From the NCBI RefSeq assembly GCF_012933655.1, contig NZ_JABBJJ010000011.1, positions 1 to 64,000 of the forward strand: 64,000 nucleotides of DNA, read 5' to 3'. The notes under the pieces are model-generated. The model was given only the letters and a program-made list of their open reading frames with translations, made no database searches and had not been told where the DNA came from. Positions 34,900-45,338 of this stretch are shown piece by piece. The stretch is from Pyxidicoccus fallax (GTDB taxonomy: Bacteria; Myxococcota; Myxococcia; Myxococcales; Myxococcaceae). The stretch's first letter is position 1. The number at the start of each line of letters is the position of its first letter. A program made the translations under genes and the position numbers.

Positions 34900-35346
34900 T
34901 CAGGGGCGGGCGTCAGGAAGCCGCTTCAGCCCGGGGACGAGCCGCGCGGCCGCGTCCTCGAACGTGGCCGGGTCCGAGTGGACGCGGATGAGCTCGCCGG
35001 TGCGGGAGAAGTGCTTGGTCACGTTCACCGTGAGGGACACGAACTTCGAGGCGACGAGGATGTGGACCTCGCGAAGGCGCGCGCGCTGCTCCTGGAACCA
35101 GGCCGTCCAGGCATTGCTCACCACCGCCGTGGCGCCTTCCGTGGCCCGGGTGTCCACCAGCAGGTCCAGGGGGGCGTGCTGGCCCAGCTCGGCGCGGAGG
35201 AGCTCGAAGATGGTGTCGCCAATCTCCCCCCGGTCGAACCCCTGGATGCACACCAGCATGGCGCCAGGACGGAGCCGGGTGACGGTATAGGTGACGCCGC
35301 CCGCGCTCAGCGTCAGTGAACCGTCCGGCAGTTGCTCCCGCTTCAT
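34900..35346 (-). CDS. STAS/SpoIIAA-like protein
   Basis: The 148-residue cytosolic protein resembles the STAS-like/SpoIIAA fold family common in myxobacteria: GSLTLSAGGVTYTVTRLRPG, then LLRAELGQHAPLDLLVDTRA, then VSLTVNVTKHFSRTGELIRV. No conserved phosphorylatable serine motif is obvious. ATG 35346 follows GGGGGAC. It has its own 172-bp gap before the Memo gene. Function unknown; the assignment is tentative. Confidence 0.6.
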   Translation of the reverse strand: MKREQLPDGSLTLSAGGVTYTVTRLRPGAMLVCIQGFDRGEIGDTIFELLRAELGQHAPLDLLVDTRATEGATAVVSNAWTAWFQEQRARLREVHILVASKFVSLTVNVTKHFSRTGELIRVHSDPATFEDAAARLVPGLKRLPDARP

Positions 35347-35780
35347 GTCCCCCACGTAGCACGGCGGACCCTCGCGAGGGAGTCGCGCCTTCACGCGGTG
35401 TCCGCTCCTGGGACGCGCATGTCCCGGAGGCGAGCGCCACGCGGGCCCGCACACCCCGTTTCCACTGGGAGTTCGCCATGGCGCCCCATGGCGCGGTGCT
35501 TGCTATCTGGGTCCACGGCGCAACCGAAGCGACTCGCTCCGCGCACTCCTCCCCGGCGGCCCGCGCCGCTGGGAGCGCGAGGCGAGCGGACAGGGGGCCG
35601 GCCGGGCTCCTACTCCTCCACCGGCCGACCCCCTCGTCCGTGTTGCCCTTCCCGCTCCCTGCATGGGAGCGAGCGTGGGGCAGGCGGCCGGCCGGGCAGA
35701 GGCGGCGGGCCGGTCGCCGTGCGGAAGGGTGCGCAGCATCGTCCCGAGGAACCACACACCGTACGAGGGGACGTGCGCAT
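35347..35780. other. 434-bp intergenic region with an inverted repeat
   Basis: No gene is evident. GGGGGCCGGCC (35593-35603) and GGCCGACCCCC (35623-35633) are complementary at 10 of 11 positions over a 19-nt loop. The stretch presumably contains divergent promoters for the STAS-like and SDR genes. Confidence 0.4.
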
Positions 35781-36767
35781 ATGGCCCGCCGCGAGGAGCT
35801 GAAGGGGAAGGTCGCCATCGTCACGGGGGCATCCAGCGGCGTGGGCTGGCAGTCCGCGCTTCGCCTGGCCGAGGAGGGCGTCAAGCTGTGCGTCACCGCG
35901 CGGCGGCGCGAGGCGCTGGAGGTGCTCCAGAAAGAGGTCGAGGCCCGGGGCGGCGAGTGCCTCGTGGTGCCCGGGGACGTGACGGTGGCCGGGGACGTGC
36001 GCTGGGTGGTGAGCGCATGCCTCCAGCGCTACGGCCGCATCGACATCCTGGTGAACGACGCCGCGGTGCAGACGTATGGCTATTTCGACCAGCTCCCGTG
36101 GGAGCACATCCAGCGCACGCTGGAGGTGTCGTGCCTGGGCTACCTGCGCTTCGCCCACGCGGTGCTGCCCCATTTCCGCGAGCGGGGCAGCGGCCACATC
36201 CTCAACGTCCAGTCCATGTTGTCCGAGGGCGCCGCGCCGCTGCTGTCCGCCTACGTCGCCGCGAAGCACGCGACGCTGGGCTGGGCCAAGGCGCTGAAGC
36301 TGGAGCTGCACGGCACCGGCATCCAGGTGTCCAACGTCCTGGTGCCGTCGGTGTCCACGCCGATGTTCGACCATGCGCCCACGCAGTTCGAGCGTAAGCC
36401 CGTGCCGGTGCCGCCCACGTACGACGTGGACCTCGCCGCGCGCGCGGTGGTGAAGTGCGCGCGCAAGCCCGGACGCACGGAAATCCCCGCCTTCCTCCAG
36501 GGCACGATGCTGCTGTGGATGGACCGGGTGGCCCCCTTCGTGGGCAACCTCATCCTGGGGCGCTACGGCCGGCGGATGCAGCAAGCCCGCGAGCCGCTGC
36601 ACCGGCCCGACGGCAACCTCTTCCAGCCGGTGTCCCAGGGCGTGGGGGCCTACGGGAGCGTGCCGCCCACGCCGGGGTGGAAGCGCTTCACTGCCGTGGC
36701 GGGCCTGGCGGCATTGGCGGGCGGAGCCGTTCTGGGGGCCCGGGGACTGGCCCGCGCGGTCCGCTGA
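35781..36767 (+). CDS. SDR family oxidoreductase with a C-terminal membrane segment
   Basis: The 328-residue protein has the classical short-chain dehydrogenase fold: VAIVTGASSGVGWQSAL for NAD(P), Asp-Val in VPGDVT, VNDAA in place of the usual NNAG, Ser in NVQSMLSEG and Tyr-x3-Lys in SAYVAAKHATLGW. The C terminus adds about 80 residues ending in a hydrophobic stretch (AVAGLAALAGGAVLGARGLA), probably a membrane anchor. ATG 35781. Substrate unknown. Confidence 0.85.
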   Translation: MARREELKGKVAIVTGASSGVGWQSALRLAEEGVKLCVTARRREALEVLQKEVEARGGECLVVPGDVTVAGDVRWVVSACLQRYGRIDILVNDAAVQTYGYFDQLPWEHIQRTLEVSCLGYLRFAHAVLPHFRERGSGHILNVQSMLSEGAAPLLSAYVAAKHATLGWAKALKLELHGTGIQVSNVLVPSVSTPMFDHAPTQFERKPVPVPPTYDVDLAARAVVKCARKPGRTEIPAFLQGTMLLWMDRVAPFVGNLILGRYGRRMQQAREPLHRPDGNLFQPVSQGVGAYGSVPPTPGWKRFTAVAGLAALAGGAVLGARGLARAVR

Positions 36768-36884
36768 TACGGTATTGCGCACACGCCTGACGAAAAAACA
36801 CGTGCTCCCCCGTGCCCTTTCGCTAGAAGGGCCGCCGAGCGCCCGGGAATGCAGTCCGGGCTTACGCAACGGAGGGACGCTTCA

Positions 36885-37442
36885 ATGCAGGCAAACAAGT
36901 GGCAGTTCCTGGCCGCGGTGGCCGGGCTCATGGTGTCGCTGAACGCGGGTGCGCAGGAGACGGGCGGCGCTTTCGGCAGCCCCGGGCGGCTGGTCATCGG
37001 TACGGATGCTTCCGCGAGCCTGGGCTACGGCACCTACGGTGAGAGCGACGTCGGCTTCTTCGTCCTCGAGCCGAGCGCCGACTACTTCATCAAGCAGAAC
37101 CTCTCCGTGGGTAGCGCGCTGCGCATCCGCGCCTACTTCGGCGACGCGGACGCCACGGCCATCGGTCTCAACGTCCGCGGCGGCTACAACATCCCCGTCG
37201 GCGACCGGGTGTCGGTGTGGCCGAAGGTCGGCCTGACGCTGCAGCTCGGGGATGAGCAGGTGCTGCCGCTCGCCGGCGTGCTGCCCACCGACGCCACGCT
37301 GGCGTTCGACATCTACGCGCCCTTCCTCTTCCACCTCACGAACAACTTCTTCGTGGGCGGCGGGCCCCGCCTGGACCTGGGCATCGGCGATGACGTGGGC
37401 GTCGTGTTCGGTCTCTTCAGCACCATCGGCGGCCACTTCTAA
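36885..37442 (+). CDS. small outer-membrane beta-barrel protein
   Basis: The 185-residue protein has a signal peptide (AAVAGLMVSLNAGAQ, cleavage near residue 24) and then eight or so predicted amphipathic strands (LVIGTDASASLGYGTYGES, DYFIKQNLSVGSALRIRAYF, PFLFHLTNNFFVGGGPRLDL) ending in GLFSTIGGHF with a terminal Phe. This is the OmpW/OMP_b-brl type. ATG 36885 is preceded by GGAGGGA. It is monocistronic with a strong T-tract terminator and a 5' leader hairpin (36841-36846 with 36856-36861), so it is likely well expressed. Confidence 0.82.
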   Translation: MQANKWQFLAAVAGLMVSLNAGAQETGGAFGSPGRLVIGTDASASLGYGTYGESDVGFFVLEPSADYFIKQNLSVGSALRIRAYFGDADATAIGLNVRGGYNIPVGDRVSVWPKVGLTLQLGDEQVLPLAGVLPTDATLAFDIYAPFLFHLTNNFFVGGGPRLDLGIGDDVGVVFGLFSTIGGHF

Positions 37443-37462
37443 TCACGAAGTCAGGGTGATTT

Positions 37463-37514
37463 CCGGGCCCCGGGCGTGACGGTCTTCCGTCGCGTGCCGG
37501 GGCCCGGCTTTTTT
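37463..37514 (+). terminator. strong intrinsic terminator
   Basis: CCGGGCCCCGG (37463-37473) pairs perfectly with CCGGGGCCCGG (37497-37507). An inner GACGG/CCGTC stem (37478-37482 with 37487-37491) is present, and the run CTTTTTT follows (37508-37514). This is the clearest rho-independent terminator in the window. It ends the outer-membrane protein gene just before the convergent GH15 stop. Confidence 0.88.
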
Positions 37515-37518
37515 CCCG

Positions 37519-39327
<1,809 letters not shown>

Positions 39328-39478
39328 CCGTGAAAGGTAAGGAGCGCGAGGCCCATCCTTCGGGCGCCTCCCCGCCCAGGTCAGGAAGCGGGGGGGAGGG
39401 CAGGCGCCCGGTCGCTTTCCACGGTGGAGCGACGTGGCCCGAGCGAAAGGCTCGTCACATGGGCCCCGTGCGGCGGGC

Positions 39479-39690
39479 GCTCAGCGAGGCCGAGGAGCGT
39501 GACGTCGGCTCCCGGGAGGTCCGCTCAGCGAGGCAGACGGAGCGTGACGTCGGCTCCCGGGAGGTCCGCTCAGCGAGGCCGAGGAGTTCGACGTCGGCCT
39601 CCGGGAGGTCCGCTCAGCGAGGCCGACGGAGCGTGACGTCGGCTCCCGGGGGCCGTTCAGCGAGGCAGACGGAGCGCGAGGTCCTCGTCC
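39479..39690. repeat. tandem repeat array, about 4.7 copies of a 44-bp unit
   Basis: Units begin (GCTCAGCGAGGC or GTTCAGCGAGGC) at 39479, 39523, 39568, 39612 and 39655, spaced 44, 45, 44 and 43 bp. Each full unit contains GACGTC and the palindrome CTCCCGGGAG or a close variant. The last partial unit contains the stop codon and final codons of the lipoprotein gene (39657 onward, minus strand). The array thus looks like repeated copies of that gene's 3' end placed downstream of it. Confidence 0.88.
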
Positions 39691-40556
39691 CCGGGGAGCG
39701 AGGTCAGGTCCACGCGCGTCTCCTCCACGCCGCCGGTCGCCACCATCGCGTTGCCCCGGTGGGTCAGCCGAAGGCCGAGGTGGATGGAGCGCGTCCGCGT
39801 GCAAGGAGCGTAGAGGAGGATGAGGTTGGCAACCTCGGTGGAGACCTGGGGCGCCACCGGGCGGGGCTTGTCCACGTAACCCGAGCGGAGGACGCGATCG
39901 TCCGTCAGACGCAGACCCACCATGCGCCCGTTGCGCACGTGCGCCGTGAGGTCCACGGCCACCGTGCCTTCGGCGGGAACCTTCACACCGCTGAGCACGG
40001 CCCGGACGGCCGCGGCGATGTCGTTCGAGGTCTGTCGCGGCGGGAGGGCCCCCTGGCGCAGAGGCAGCGTGCGCGCGCCGGTGGGACGGAACGTCTGGAC
40101 GACGTCGCTCGATTCGACGCGCCAGGAGGACTCGCCGCGATGCAGCCGCAGGTACACCTCGCGAGCCGGATGCTTCATGGCGGCGACGAGGGCCCTCGTC
40201 ACCTCGCGCTGCAGGGCCTCCGCGTTCGGGGTGGGCTTCCCCTGCTTCCCGCCGCGGTTCTCGGCGACGAAGTTCGTGAGCGTGAGCGCGCCCTGCTCGG
40301 ACCAGAAGGTGAACTCGAGCCGCGAGTCCACGTCGCGCACGCCGCTGGCCACGGCCCACACCCGCGCGGCGACGTTCGCGGCCTCCTCGCTGCCCGCCTT
40401 GATGTCGATGAAGGACGGACGCTCCGGGTCCACGTGGCCACCGGGGCCGCCCCCGCGCTTGGGAGTGCCCGCGCAACCCGAGACGAGGACGGCGAGCAGC
40501 ACCGCGCCCGCGAGGTCACGGGCCATGGAGAGACACCGGATGGGACGCAAGGACAT
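39657..40556 (-). CDS. lipoprotein of unknown function
   Basis: The 299-residue product has a lipoprotein signal (AGAVLLAVLVSGC, Cys near residue 28). It then has a GSEEAANVAARVWAVASGVR segment, SRLEFTFWSEQGALTLTNFV and a C-terminal strand-rich part. No family recognised. ATG 40556 has GGAGG at 6 bp; ATG 40526 (MARDLAG) is an alternative. Its final codons (LALRLPR) lie in the partial last unit of the 44-bp tandem array, so the 3' end may be evolving by repeat expansion. Confidence 0.7.
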   Translation of the reverse strand: MSLRPIRCLSMARDLAGAVLLAVLVSGCAGTPKRGGGPGGHVDPERPSFIDIKAGSEEAANVAARVWAVASGVRDVDSRLEFTFWSEQGALTLTNFVAENRGGKQGKPTPNAEALQREVTRALVAAMKHPAREVYLRLHRGESSWRVESSDVVQTFRPTGARTLPLRQGALPPRQTSNDIAAAVRAVLSGVKVPAEGTVAVDLTAHVRNGRMVGLRLTDDRVLRSGYVDKPRPVAPQVSTEVANLILLYAPCTRTRSIHLGLRLTHRGNAMVATGGVEETRVDLTSLPGDEDLALRLPR

Positions 40557-40657
40557 GTCACACCTCCAGCGAGCGAGTCGTGCCCGGGTGATGCGAGCCC
40601 AAGGATTTCAGAGAGGTCTGACAGGGCTCCGTGAATGAACGGACGTTCGCGTGAGCC

Positions 40658-40678
40658 CGGCGCTGACAGTCAGCGCCG
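40658..40678. promoter_or_regulatory. 21-bp perfect palindrome
   Basis: CGGCGCTGAC, a central A at 40668, then GTCAGCGCCG: perfect dyad symmetry over 10 bp per arm. A one-base centre is too tight for a normal RNA hairpin, so a protein-binding operator is more likely. It lies 102 bp upstream of the lipoprotein gene start. Confidence 0.5.
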
Positions 40679-40838
40679 CGGGTCGTGGGTCAAAGTCCAT
40701 TGCGCCACGTTCGTTCGCGGATGCCGCCGTCGTTGATAGGGATTCCTGACGGCGTGACGGAACCATGAGACTTCGCGTGGGCCCCTTCCGCCGGTGACCA
40801 GCGGACAGCGGATCGCCCCGGAGGACGAGGCACGCCAG

Positions 40839-41285
40839 TCAGCGGGTCATCGAGGTGAACATCGCCTCCGTGACGAGTCCGAACACGGCCGTCTGCGCCA
40901 CGAGCCACGCATGCTCCTCGATGCTCCAGCCGCGGGGAGATTCCGTCGCGCGCAGCACGGGGAAGCTCGACAGCTCCAGCGCGAGCACGCCCAGGCCGAG
41001 CAGCAGGCCCGGAGGCACCGGACCCGCCGGCGCCGACTCGCGCGCGAGCGCCCAGCCAACACCGAGCATGGGCCCGTAGATGGCGCGCATCGCATCCCCC
41101 CAGCGGCGGGCCTGGGCGGGGGACAATTCCACGTGGAGCGTGGAGCGGGCCAGCCGCGCGGCGATGTGGCGCGCGGCGTACGGAGGCGGACCGCCGAGCA
41201 CCCGGTTGCGCAGCGCCACGAGGGCCCGGAGCGCCACGGTGCCGGTGACTCCGGCAATCAATGCCTGGGGAAACGTCGCGCCCAT
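40839..41285 (-). CDS. membrane protein of unknown function
   Basis: The 148-residue protein has several hydrophobic stretches (FPQALIAGVTGTVALRALVA; GLLLGLGVLALELSSFPVL; WLVAQTAVFGLVTEAMF) with an Arg-rich middle that may be cytosolic. No family recognised. ATG 41285; a TTG seven codons upstream is open. It is leftward and 84 bp after the O-methyltransferase gene, possibly the last gene of that run. Confidence 0.65.
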   Translation of the reverse strand: MGATFPQALIAGVTGTVALRALVALRNRVLGGPPPYAARHIAARLARSTLHVELSPAQARRWGDAMRAIYGPMLGVGWALARESAPAGPVPPGLLLGLGVLALELSSFPVLRATESPRGWSIEEHAWLVAQTAVFGLVTEAMFTSMTR

Positions 41286-41369
41286 GTTCGTGTCCAACCC
41301 CAAGGTGGGGCGCGGACCGCGAGGCCCTCAAGGGTGGGCGGGGCGCCGAGCAGCCCCCCGGTGCCCCGG

Positions 41370-42044
41370 CTACGGGTCCGCGACCACGAGCGCCATCGCG
41401 AAGCCGTCATATCCCTTGCTGCCCACGGTCTGGAGGGCCGTGGCGCTCACCCGGGGCTCGGCGGCGAGCATGTCATACAGCTTCCGCACCCCCTGGATGT
41501 GAGGGTCCGGGTTGGCCGCGTCCACCACCGCGCCGTTGCGCACGACATTGTCGATGATGATGAGGCTGCCACGGCGCGACAGCTTCAGCGCCCACTGGAA
41601 GTAGTCCGGATTGCTGCGCTTGTCCGCGTCGATGAAGACGAGGTCGAACGGGCCCACGCCCTCCGCCTGGAGCTTCGGCAGGGTCTCCAATGCCTTTCCC
41701 ACGCGCACGTCGACCACCTTCGCCAGTCCCGCGCGAGCGAGGTTGGCGCGCGCCACCTCGGCATGCTTCGGGTCCAGCTCCAGCGTCGTCATCCGGCCAT
41801 CCGGAGGCAGCGCCCTCGCGAGCCAGATGGTGCTGTACCCGCCCAGCGTGCCCACCTCCAGGATGGTGCGCGCCCCCTGCATCCGCGCCATCAGGTGCAG
41901 GAACTTGCCCTGGTTGGGCGCCACGTTGATGGCGGGCAGGCCCGCCGCGTCGCTGGCATGGAGTGCCGCCTCCAGCGCCGCGTCATGCGGCACGAGCTGG
42001 TCGGTGATGTAACGGTCAACGTCCATCCATTGCTGTGTGCTCAT
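41370..42044 (-). CDS. class I SAM-dependent O-methyltransferase
   Basis: The 224-residue Methyltransf_3 (catechol/caffeoyl-CoA type) enzyme has ILEVGTLGGYSTIWLARAL (SAM loop), MTTLELDPKHAEVA, FDLVFIDADKRSNPDYFQWA (metal-binding Asp) and LIIIDNVVRNGAVVD. It probably methylates a small phenolic or related substrate with divalent metal. ATG 42044 follows GGGGGAG. It sits 36 bp after the proline dehydrogenase gene. Confidence 0.9.
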   Translation of the reverse strand: MSTQQWMDVDRYITDQLVPHDAALEAALHASDAAGLPAINVAPNQGKFLHLMARMQGARTILEVGTLGGYSTIWLARALPPDGRMTTLELDPKHAEVARANLARAGLAKVVDVRVGKALETLPKLQAEGVGPFDLVFIDADKRSNPDYFQWALKLSRRGSLIIIDNVVRNGAVVDAANPDPHIQGVRKLYDMLAAEPRVSATALQTVGSKGYDGFAMALVVADP

Positions 42045-42080
42045 GGCTTCTCCCCCGTGCGCTTCCGCGAGCGAGAGATA

Positions 42081-43016
42081 TCACCCGCGCACGAGGTTGC
42101 GCATGACGAACCACAGGTTGGCGGGGCGCTCGGCCAGACGACGCATGAAGTAGGGGTACCAGTGCCGCCCATACGGCACGTAGACGCGCACCGGATGGCC
42201 CTCCTTCGCGAGCCGCTCCTGCAAGTCCCTCCGGATGCCATAGAGCATCTGGAACTCATACGCCCCACGCGGCAGGTTCTGCTTCGCCGCGTAGTCCAGC
42301 GTGGCGTCAATCATGCGCTCATCGTGCGTGGCGATGCCGTGGTACACGCCGCTGTCGAGCAGCACCTTCATGCAGCGCACGAAGTTGGCGTCCACGTCCG
42401 CCTTGTCAGGGAAGGCCACGTCCGGGCCCTCCAGGTACGCGCCCTTGCACAGCCGGATGCGCACCCGCTCCTGGCACAGCGCTTTCGCGTCCGCCTCGGT
42501 GCGCCGCAGGTAGCTCTGCAGCACCGCGCCCACGTGCGGCTCGCCGAACTCCGCGTGCAGCTCACGCACGATGTCCAGCGTCACCTGCGTCACCGCGCTG
42601 TGCTCCATGTCGATGCGCACGAAGGAGTCGCGCCGCTTCGCGTCCTCCACCACCGCGCGCGCGTTCTCCAACGCCAGCGCCTTGTCGAACAGCACGCCGC
42701 ACTGGGTGAGCTTCAGCGACACGTTGGCCTTCACGCCCACCTGGTCGATGCGCGCCAGCAATCGCTGGTACTGGCGCACCTCGTCGCGTGTCTCCTCCGG
42801 CGTCTTCACCGCCTCGTTGAGGTGGTCGAAGGACGCCATGAGGCCGCGCGCGGTGAGGGCCTTCACCGCGTCCACCGCCTCCTCCAGCGTCTCTCCGGCG
42901 ATGAAGCGCGAGGCCATCTTCCGGAAGGGACGCATGCGCGTGGCCAGGTCCTTCAGGCCTTCCTGGCGGGACAGGTACAGCAGGGCGGAGCGGGACAGTT
43001 GGTCGGCGGCGGTCAT
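42081..43016 (-). CDS. proline dehydrogenase
   Basis: The 311-residue monofunctional FAD enzyme (PRODH) oxidises proline to pyrroline-5-carboxylate. It shows VKANVSLKLTQCGVLFD, FVRIDMEHSAVTQVTLDIVR, RIRLCKGAYLEGPDVAFPDK, GIATHDERMI and YEFQMLYGIRRDLQERLA, the ordered motifs of the PRODH barrel. The length matches monofunctional bacterial forms. No P5C dehydrogenase gene is nearby. It is 25 bp downstream of the hydrolase gene, likely one transcript. Confidence 0.92.
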   Translation of the reverse strand: MTAADQLSRSALLYLSRQEGLKDLATRMRPFRKMASRFIAGETLEEAVDAVKALTARGLMASFDHLNEAVKTPEETRDEVRQYQRLLARIDQVGVKANVSLKLTQCGVLFDKALALENARAVVEDAKRRDSFVRIDMEHSAVTQVTLDIVRELHAEFGEPHVGAVLQSYLRRTEADAKALCQERVRIRLCKGAYLEGPDVAFPDKADVDANFVRCMKVLLDSGVYHGIATHDERMIDATLDYAAKQNLPRGAYEFQMLYGIRRDLQERLAKEGHPVRVYVPYGRHWYPYFMRRLAERPANLWFVMRNLVRG

Positions 43017-43041
43017 GGTGTCTGGAGTAACGGCGGCGATG

Positions 43042-43920
43042 TCAGACGGCGTGCTTGAGGAGGAAGTCTCCGACGAGGCTGTTGAAGGACTGTGAGTGGC
43101 TCATGTACGGCAGGTGGCTGGCCTGCCGGAGCACCTCCATGCGGGCGCCAGGGATGCGCTCGGCCACGTCGCGCGCGGCCCAGCCGGGCACCAGCAAATC
43201 CCTGCCACCCTGGATGACGAGCGTGGGCACGCGAATCTCGTGGAGCCGGTGCAGGAAGTCCGCCGCCAGCACGTCTCGCAGGCGGCGCAGCAGCTCCATG
43301 GAGGACAGCCGCCGCGCCTCGCGGACGATTTCCGCGCGTCCTTCCGGGGGCAGGTACATGCCGCCCAGCACCCTCGCCACCGTGGGCGCGAAGACATACG
43401 CCAGCGGCCGGGGCGAGCGCACCAGCGTGGACAGCGTCAACGCCAGCCGGCGGATGCGGCGCACGCTGGCCACCGGCGAGATGAGCACCAGCGCCTTCAC
43501 CCGCTCCGGGTGCGCCAGCGTGTAGGCGATGGACAGCAGGCTGCCATACGACGAGCCCAGCAGCGCGAAGCGCTCCGGCAGCAGGGCCTCGGCGTGGTTC
43601 AGCACGGCGAGGTTCCATTGCAGCGGCGTGTGCGTGGCCGGGGTGCGCAGGGGCGGCGTCCACAACAGCAGGCGCAGTTCGTCCGCGAGTGGCCCCATGG
43701 GCGCGAAGGAACGCCCGCTGGCGCCCAGTCCCGGCAGGCACACCACGGTGCGGGATTCGTCCTGGGTGCCCTGGGGAAAGGTGAACAGTCGCACCGGCGT
43801 GCCACGGACGAAGCGCTCCTCGTGGAGGAGGTGCTCGTAGCCGGACTGGATGTCCTCCACGTCCGGGACGAGCGGCGGGCTGCGGTGGCTCACGGCGGGA
43901 GGGGACGAGGCATCAAGCAT
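43042..43920 (-). CDS. alpha/beta hydrolase
   Basis: The 292-residue hydrolase has VVCLPGLGASGRSFAPMGPL (oxyanion region), nucleophile Ser in LLGSSYGSLLSIAYT, acid Asp in VIQGGRDLLVPGWAA and His in ASHLPYMSHS. It could be an esterase or thioesterase. ATG 43920 overlaps the upstream acyltransferase stop by 8 bp, so the two are coupled; together they suggest lipid acyl turnover. Confidence 0.87.
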   Translation of the reverse strand: MLDASSPPAVSHRSPPLVPDVEDIQSGYEHLLHEERFVRGTPVRLFTFPQGTQDESRTVVCLPGLGASGRSFAPMGPLADELRLLLWTPPLRTPATHTPLQWNLAVLNHAEALLPERFALLGSSYGSLLSIAYTLAHPERVKALVLISPVASVRRIRRLALTLSTLVRSPRPLAYVFAPTVARVLGGMYLPPEGRAEIVREARRLSSMELLRRLRDVLAADFLHRLHEIRVPTLVIQGGRDLLVPGWAARDVAERIPGARMEVLRQASHLPYMSHSQSFNSLVGDFLLKHAV

Positions 43921-44623
43921 GGCAGGCCCTCAGGAGCAGCCGCCGGACGCTGGCGGCGACGCGGTGCCGGAAGGCTAACAAGCGGGATTCGGGCGCGTCC
44001 GGAGGGGGCGGCTCGTGCGGCTCGCCCACCGCGAAGGTGAGCTGCACGGGCAGCGGGCCCATCACCAGCGGCATCCGGTACTTGTCCCCCCGGGCCAGCT
44101 GGAGGCACAGCCGCTCCTCGGCCGGAGGCCAGAAGAAGGCGTCGTCCACCCCGAAGCCGGCGAAGGGCACCACCGGCACGCCCGCGCGCGCCGCCAGCCG
44201 CGCGAAGCCCAGGGCCCGCTCCCAGCGCAGCCGGTAGCGCCCCTGGCTGCGTTTGAAGGTCTCCCGCGCCCCGCCGGGGTAGCAGACGACGAGCTGCCCG
44301 GCCTCCAGCGCCGCCAGCGCGTTCTCCCGCGTGCCCTCGATGCCGCCCAGCCAGGGCAGCACGGTGCGCACCAGGGGGATGCGGAAGAAGCCGTGCTCGG
44401 CCAGGCCCACCGGGTAGCGGCCTGTCGCTTGATGAACGAGGTGGAAGAAGGCGGGCGTCTCGTAACCCCACACGCCATGGTTGCCCACCAGCAGCACGGG
44501 CCCGTCCAGGGGCAGGTGCTCGGCGCCCAACAGCTTCGCGCGGTGGTACAGGGCCGACAGCTCCGCGCCCTTTTCGGCGAAGCGGAACACGGCCCGGCGC
44601 AGGCTGGCGAGCGAGGCTTCCAC
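43913..44623 (-). CDS. PlsC-like acyltransferase
   Basis: The 236-residue lysophospholipid-type acyltransferase has LLVGNHGVWGYETPAFFHLV (NH-x4 motif with Glu in place of the usual Asp), IEGTRENALAALEAG, VVCYPGGARETFK and VPVVPFAGFGVDDAFF. This pattern occurs in diacylglycerol-acyltransferase-like members of the family. GTG 44623 is used, with only a weak Shine-Dalgarno. It is the first gene of the leftward run down to 41370 or further. Confidence 0.85.
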   Translation of the reverse strand: MEASLASLRRAVFRFAEKGAELSALYHRAKLLGAEHLPLDGPVLLVGNHGVWGYETPAFFHLVHQATGRYPVGLAEHGFFRIPLVRTVLPWLGGIEGTRENALAALEAGQLVVCYPGGARETFKRSQGRYRLRWERALGFARLAARAGVPVVPFAGFGVDDAFFWPPAEERLCLQLARGDKYRMPLVMGPLPVQLTFAVGEPHEPPPPDAPESRLLAFRHRVAASVRRLLLRACHA

Positions 44624-44809
44624 GGGGAAGAAAGATGGAGATGCCCCCGCGCTCCGGCACCCAGACCCTGCCGCGAAGGCAGGCCGCCAGGCAGGCGCCC
44701 GCCGCCCGCAATCCCTCCAGCGGACCGAACGGACGGTCGGAACCCGACAGGTTGTCAGGATATTTAATGGCTGACTGAAGGTCTGCTCTGGTTGTCTGCC
44801 TGTACCACC

Positions 44810-44846
44810 ATGTCGAACGTTGGGACATGGGCAGCCCGTTCGACAT
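44810..44846 (+). promoter_or_regulatory. inverted repeat enclosing the hemerythrin start codon
   Basis: ATGTCGAACG (44810-44819) is the exact reverse complement of CGTTCGACAT (44837-44846). The 17-nt loop holds the ribosome-binding region (GGGAC) and the ATG at 44827. In RNA this would present or hide the start site; in DNA it could be an operator. Confidence 0.55.
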
Positions 44847-45324
44847 CCTCATCGAGCAGCACCGGGAGCTGGAGGAGCGCTTCGAGCGGCTCGTGTCCGA
44901 CGCCGACTTCGAAGATGCGCGAGGGGAGGTGGCGGAGCTGCTGGAGCTGTTGCGGCTGCACTCGCGACTGGAGGAGCGCTGCTTCTATCCCCTGCTCATG
45001 CAGGTGGAGGGACGCGACCGGACCCTGCAGGAGGCCGAGGACCACCTCACCATGCGCGAGCTGATGGACGAGCTGGAAGACCTGCCACCCGGTCACCCCG
45101 AATGGCAGGCGCGCCTGTTCGCCCTCGAGGACCTGGTGGTGGCGCATTTCCAAGAAGAAGAGAACGCCATCCTGCCACGGTTGGCCAAGGCGCTGGACCC
45201 CCTGCAACTGGATGAAATCCGGCGTGATTTATCGGCCACCCGCGAGGAGCTCCTCGCGCGCACCCAGGCCTTCCACATCCCCGGACGGGGCCCCCTCCTG
45301 GAGTCCCTCCGCTGGGACGGCTGA
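44827..45324 (+). CDS. hemerythrin HHE domain protein
   Basis: The 165-residue helical protein has four-helix HHE iron ligands: His12 (LIEQHRE), His45 and Glu49 (LRLHSRLEE), His73 (EDHLTMRE), and His107 and Glu111 (VVAHFQEEE). It probably binds a di-iron centre and senses or buffers oxygen or nitric oxide. It stands alone, divergent from the acyltransferase gene across 203 bp, and an exact inverted repeat brackets its start codon. Confidence 0.88.
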   Translation: MGSPFDILIEQHRELEERFERLVSDADFEDARGEVAELLELLRLHSRLEERCFYPLLMQVEGRDRTLQEAEDHLTMRELMDELEDLPPGHPEWQARLFALEDLVVAHFQEEENAILPRLAKALDPLQLDEIRRDLSATREELLARTQAFHIPGRGPLLESLRWDG

Positions 45325-45338
45325 GGCGCCTATACCCC

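Noticed and set aside
39479-39690. Possible CRISPR array
   Set aside because: Units are contiguous tandem copies with no unique spacers between repeats, and there are no cas genes.
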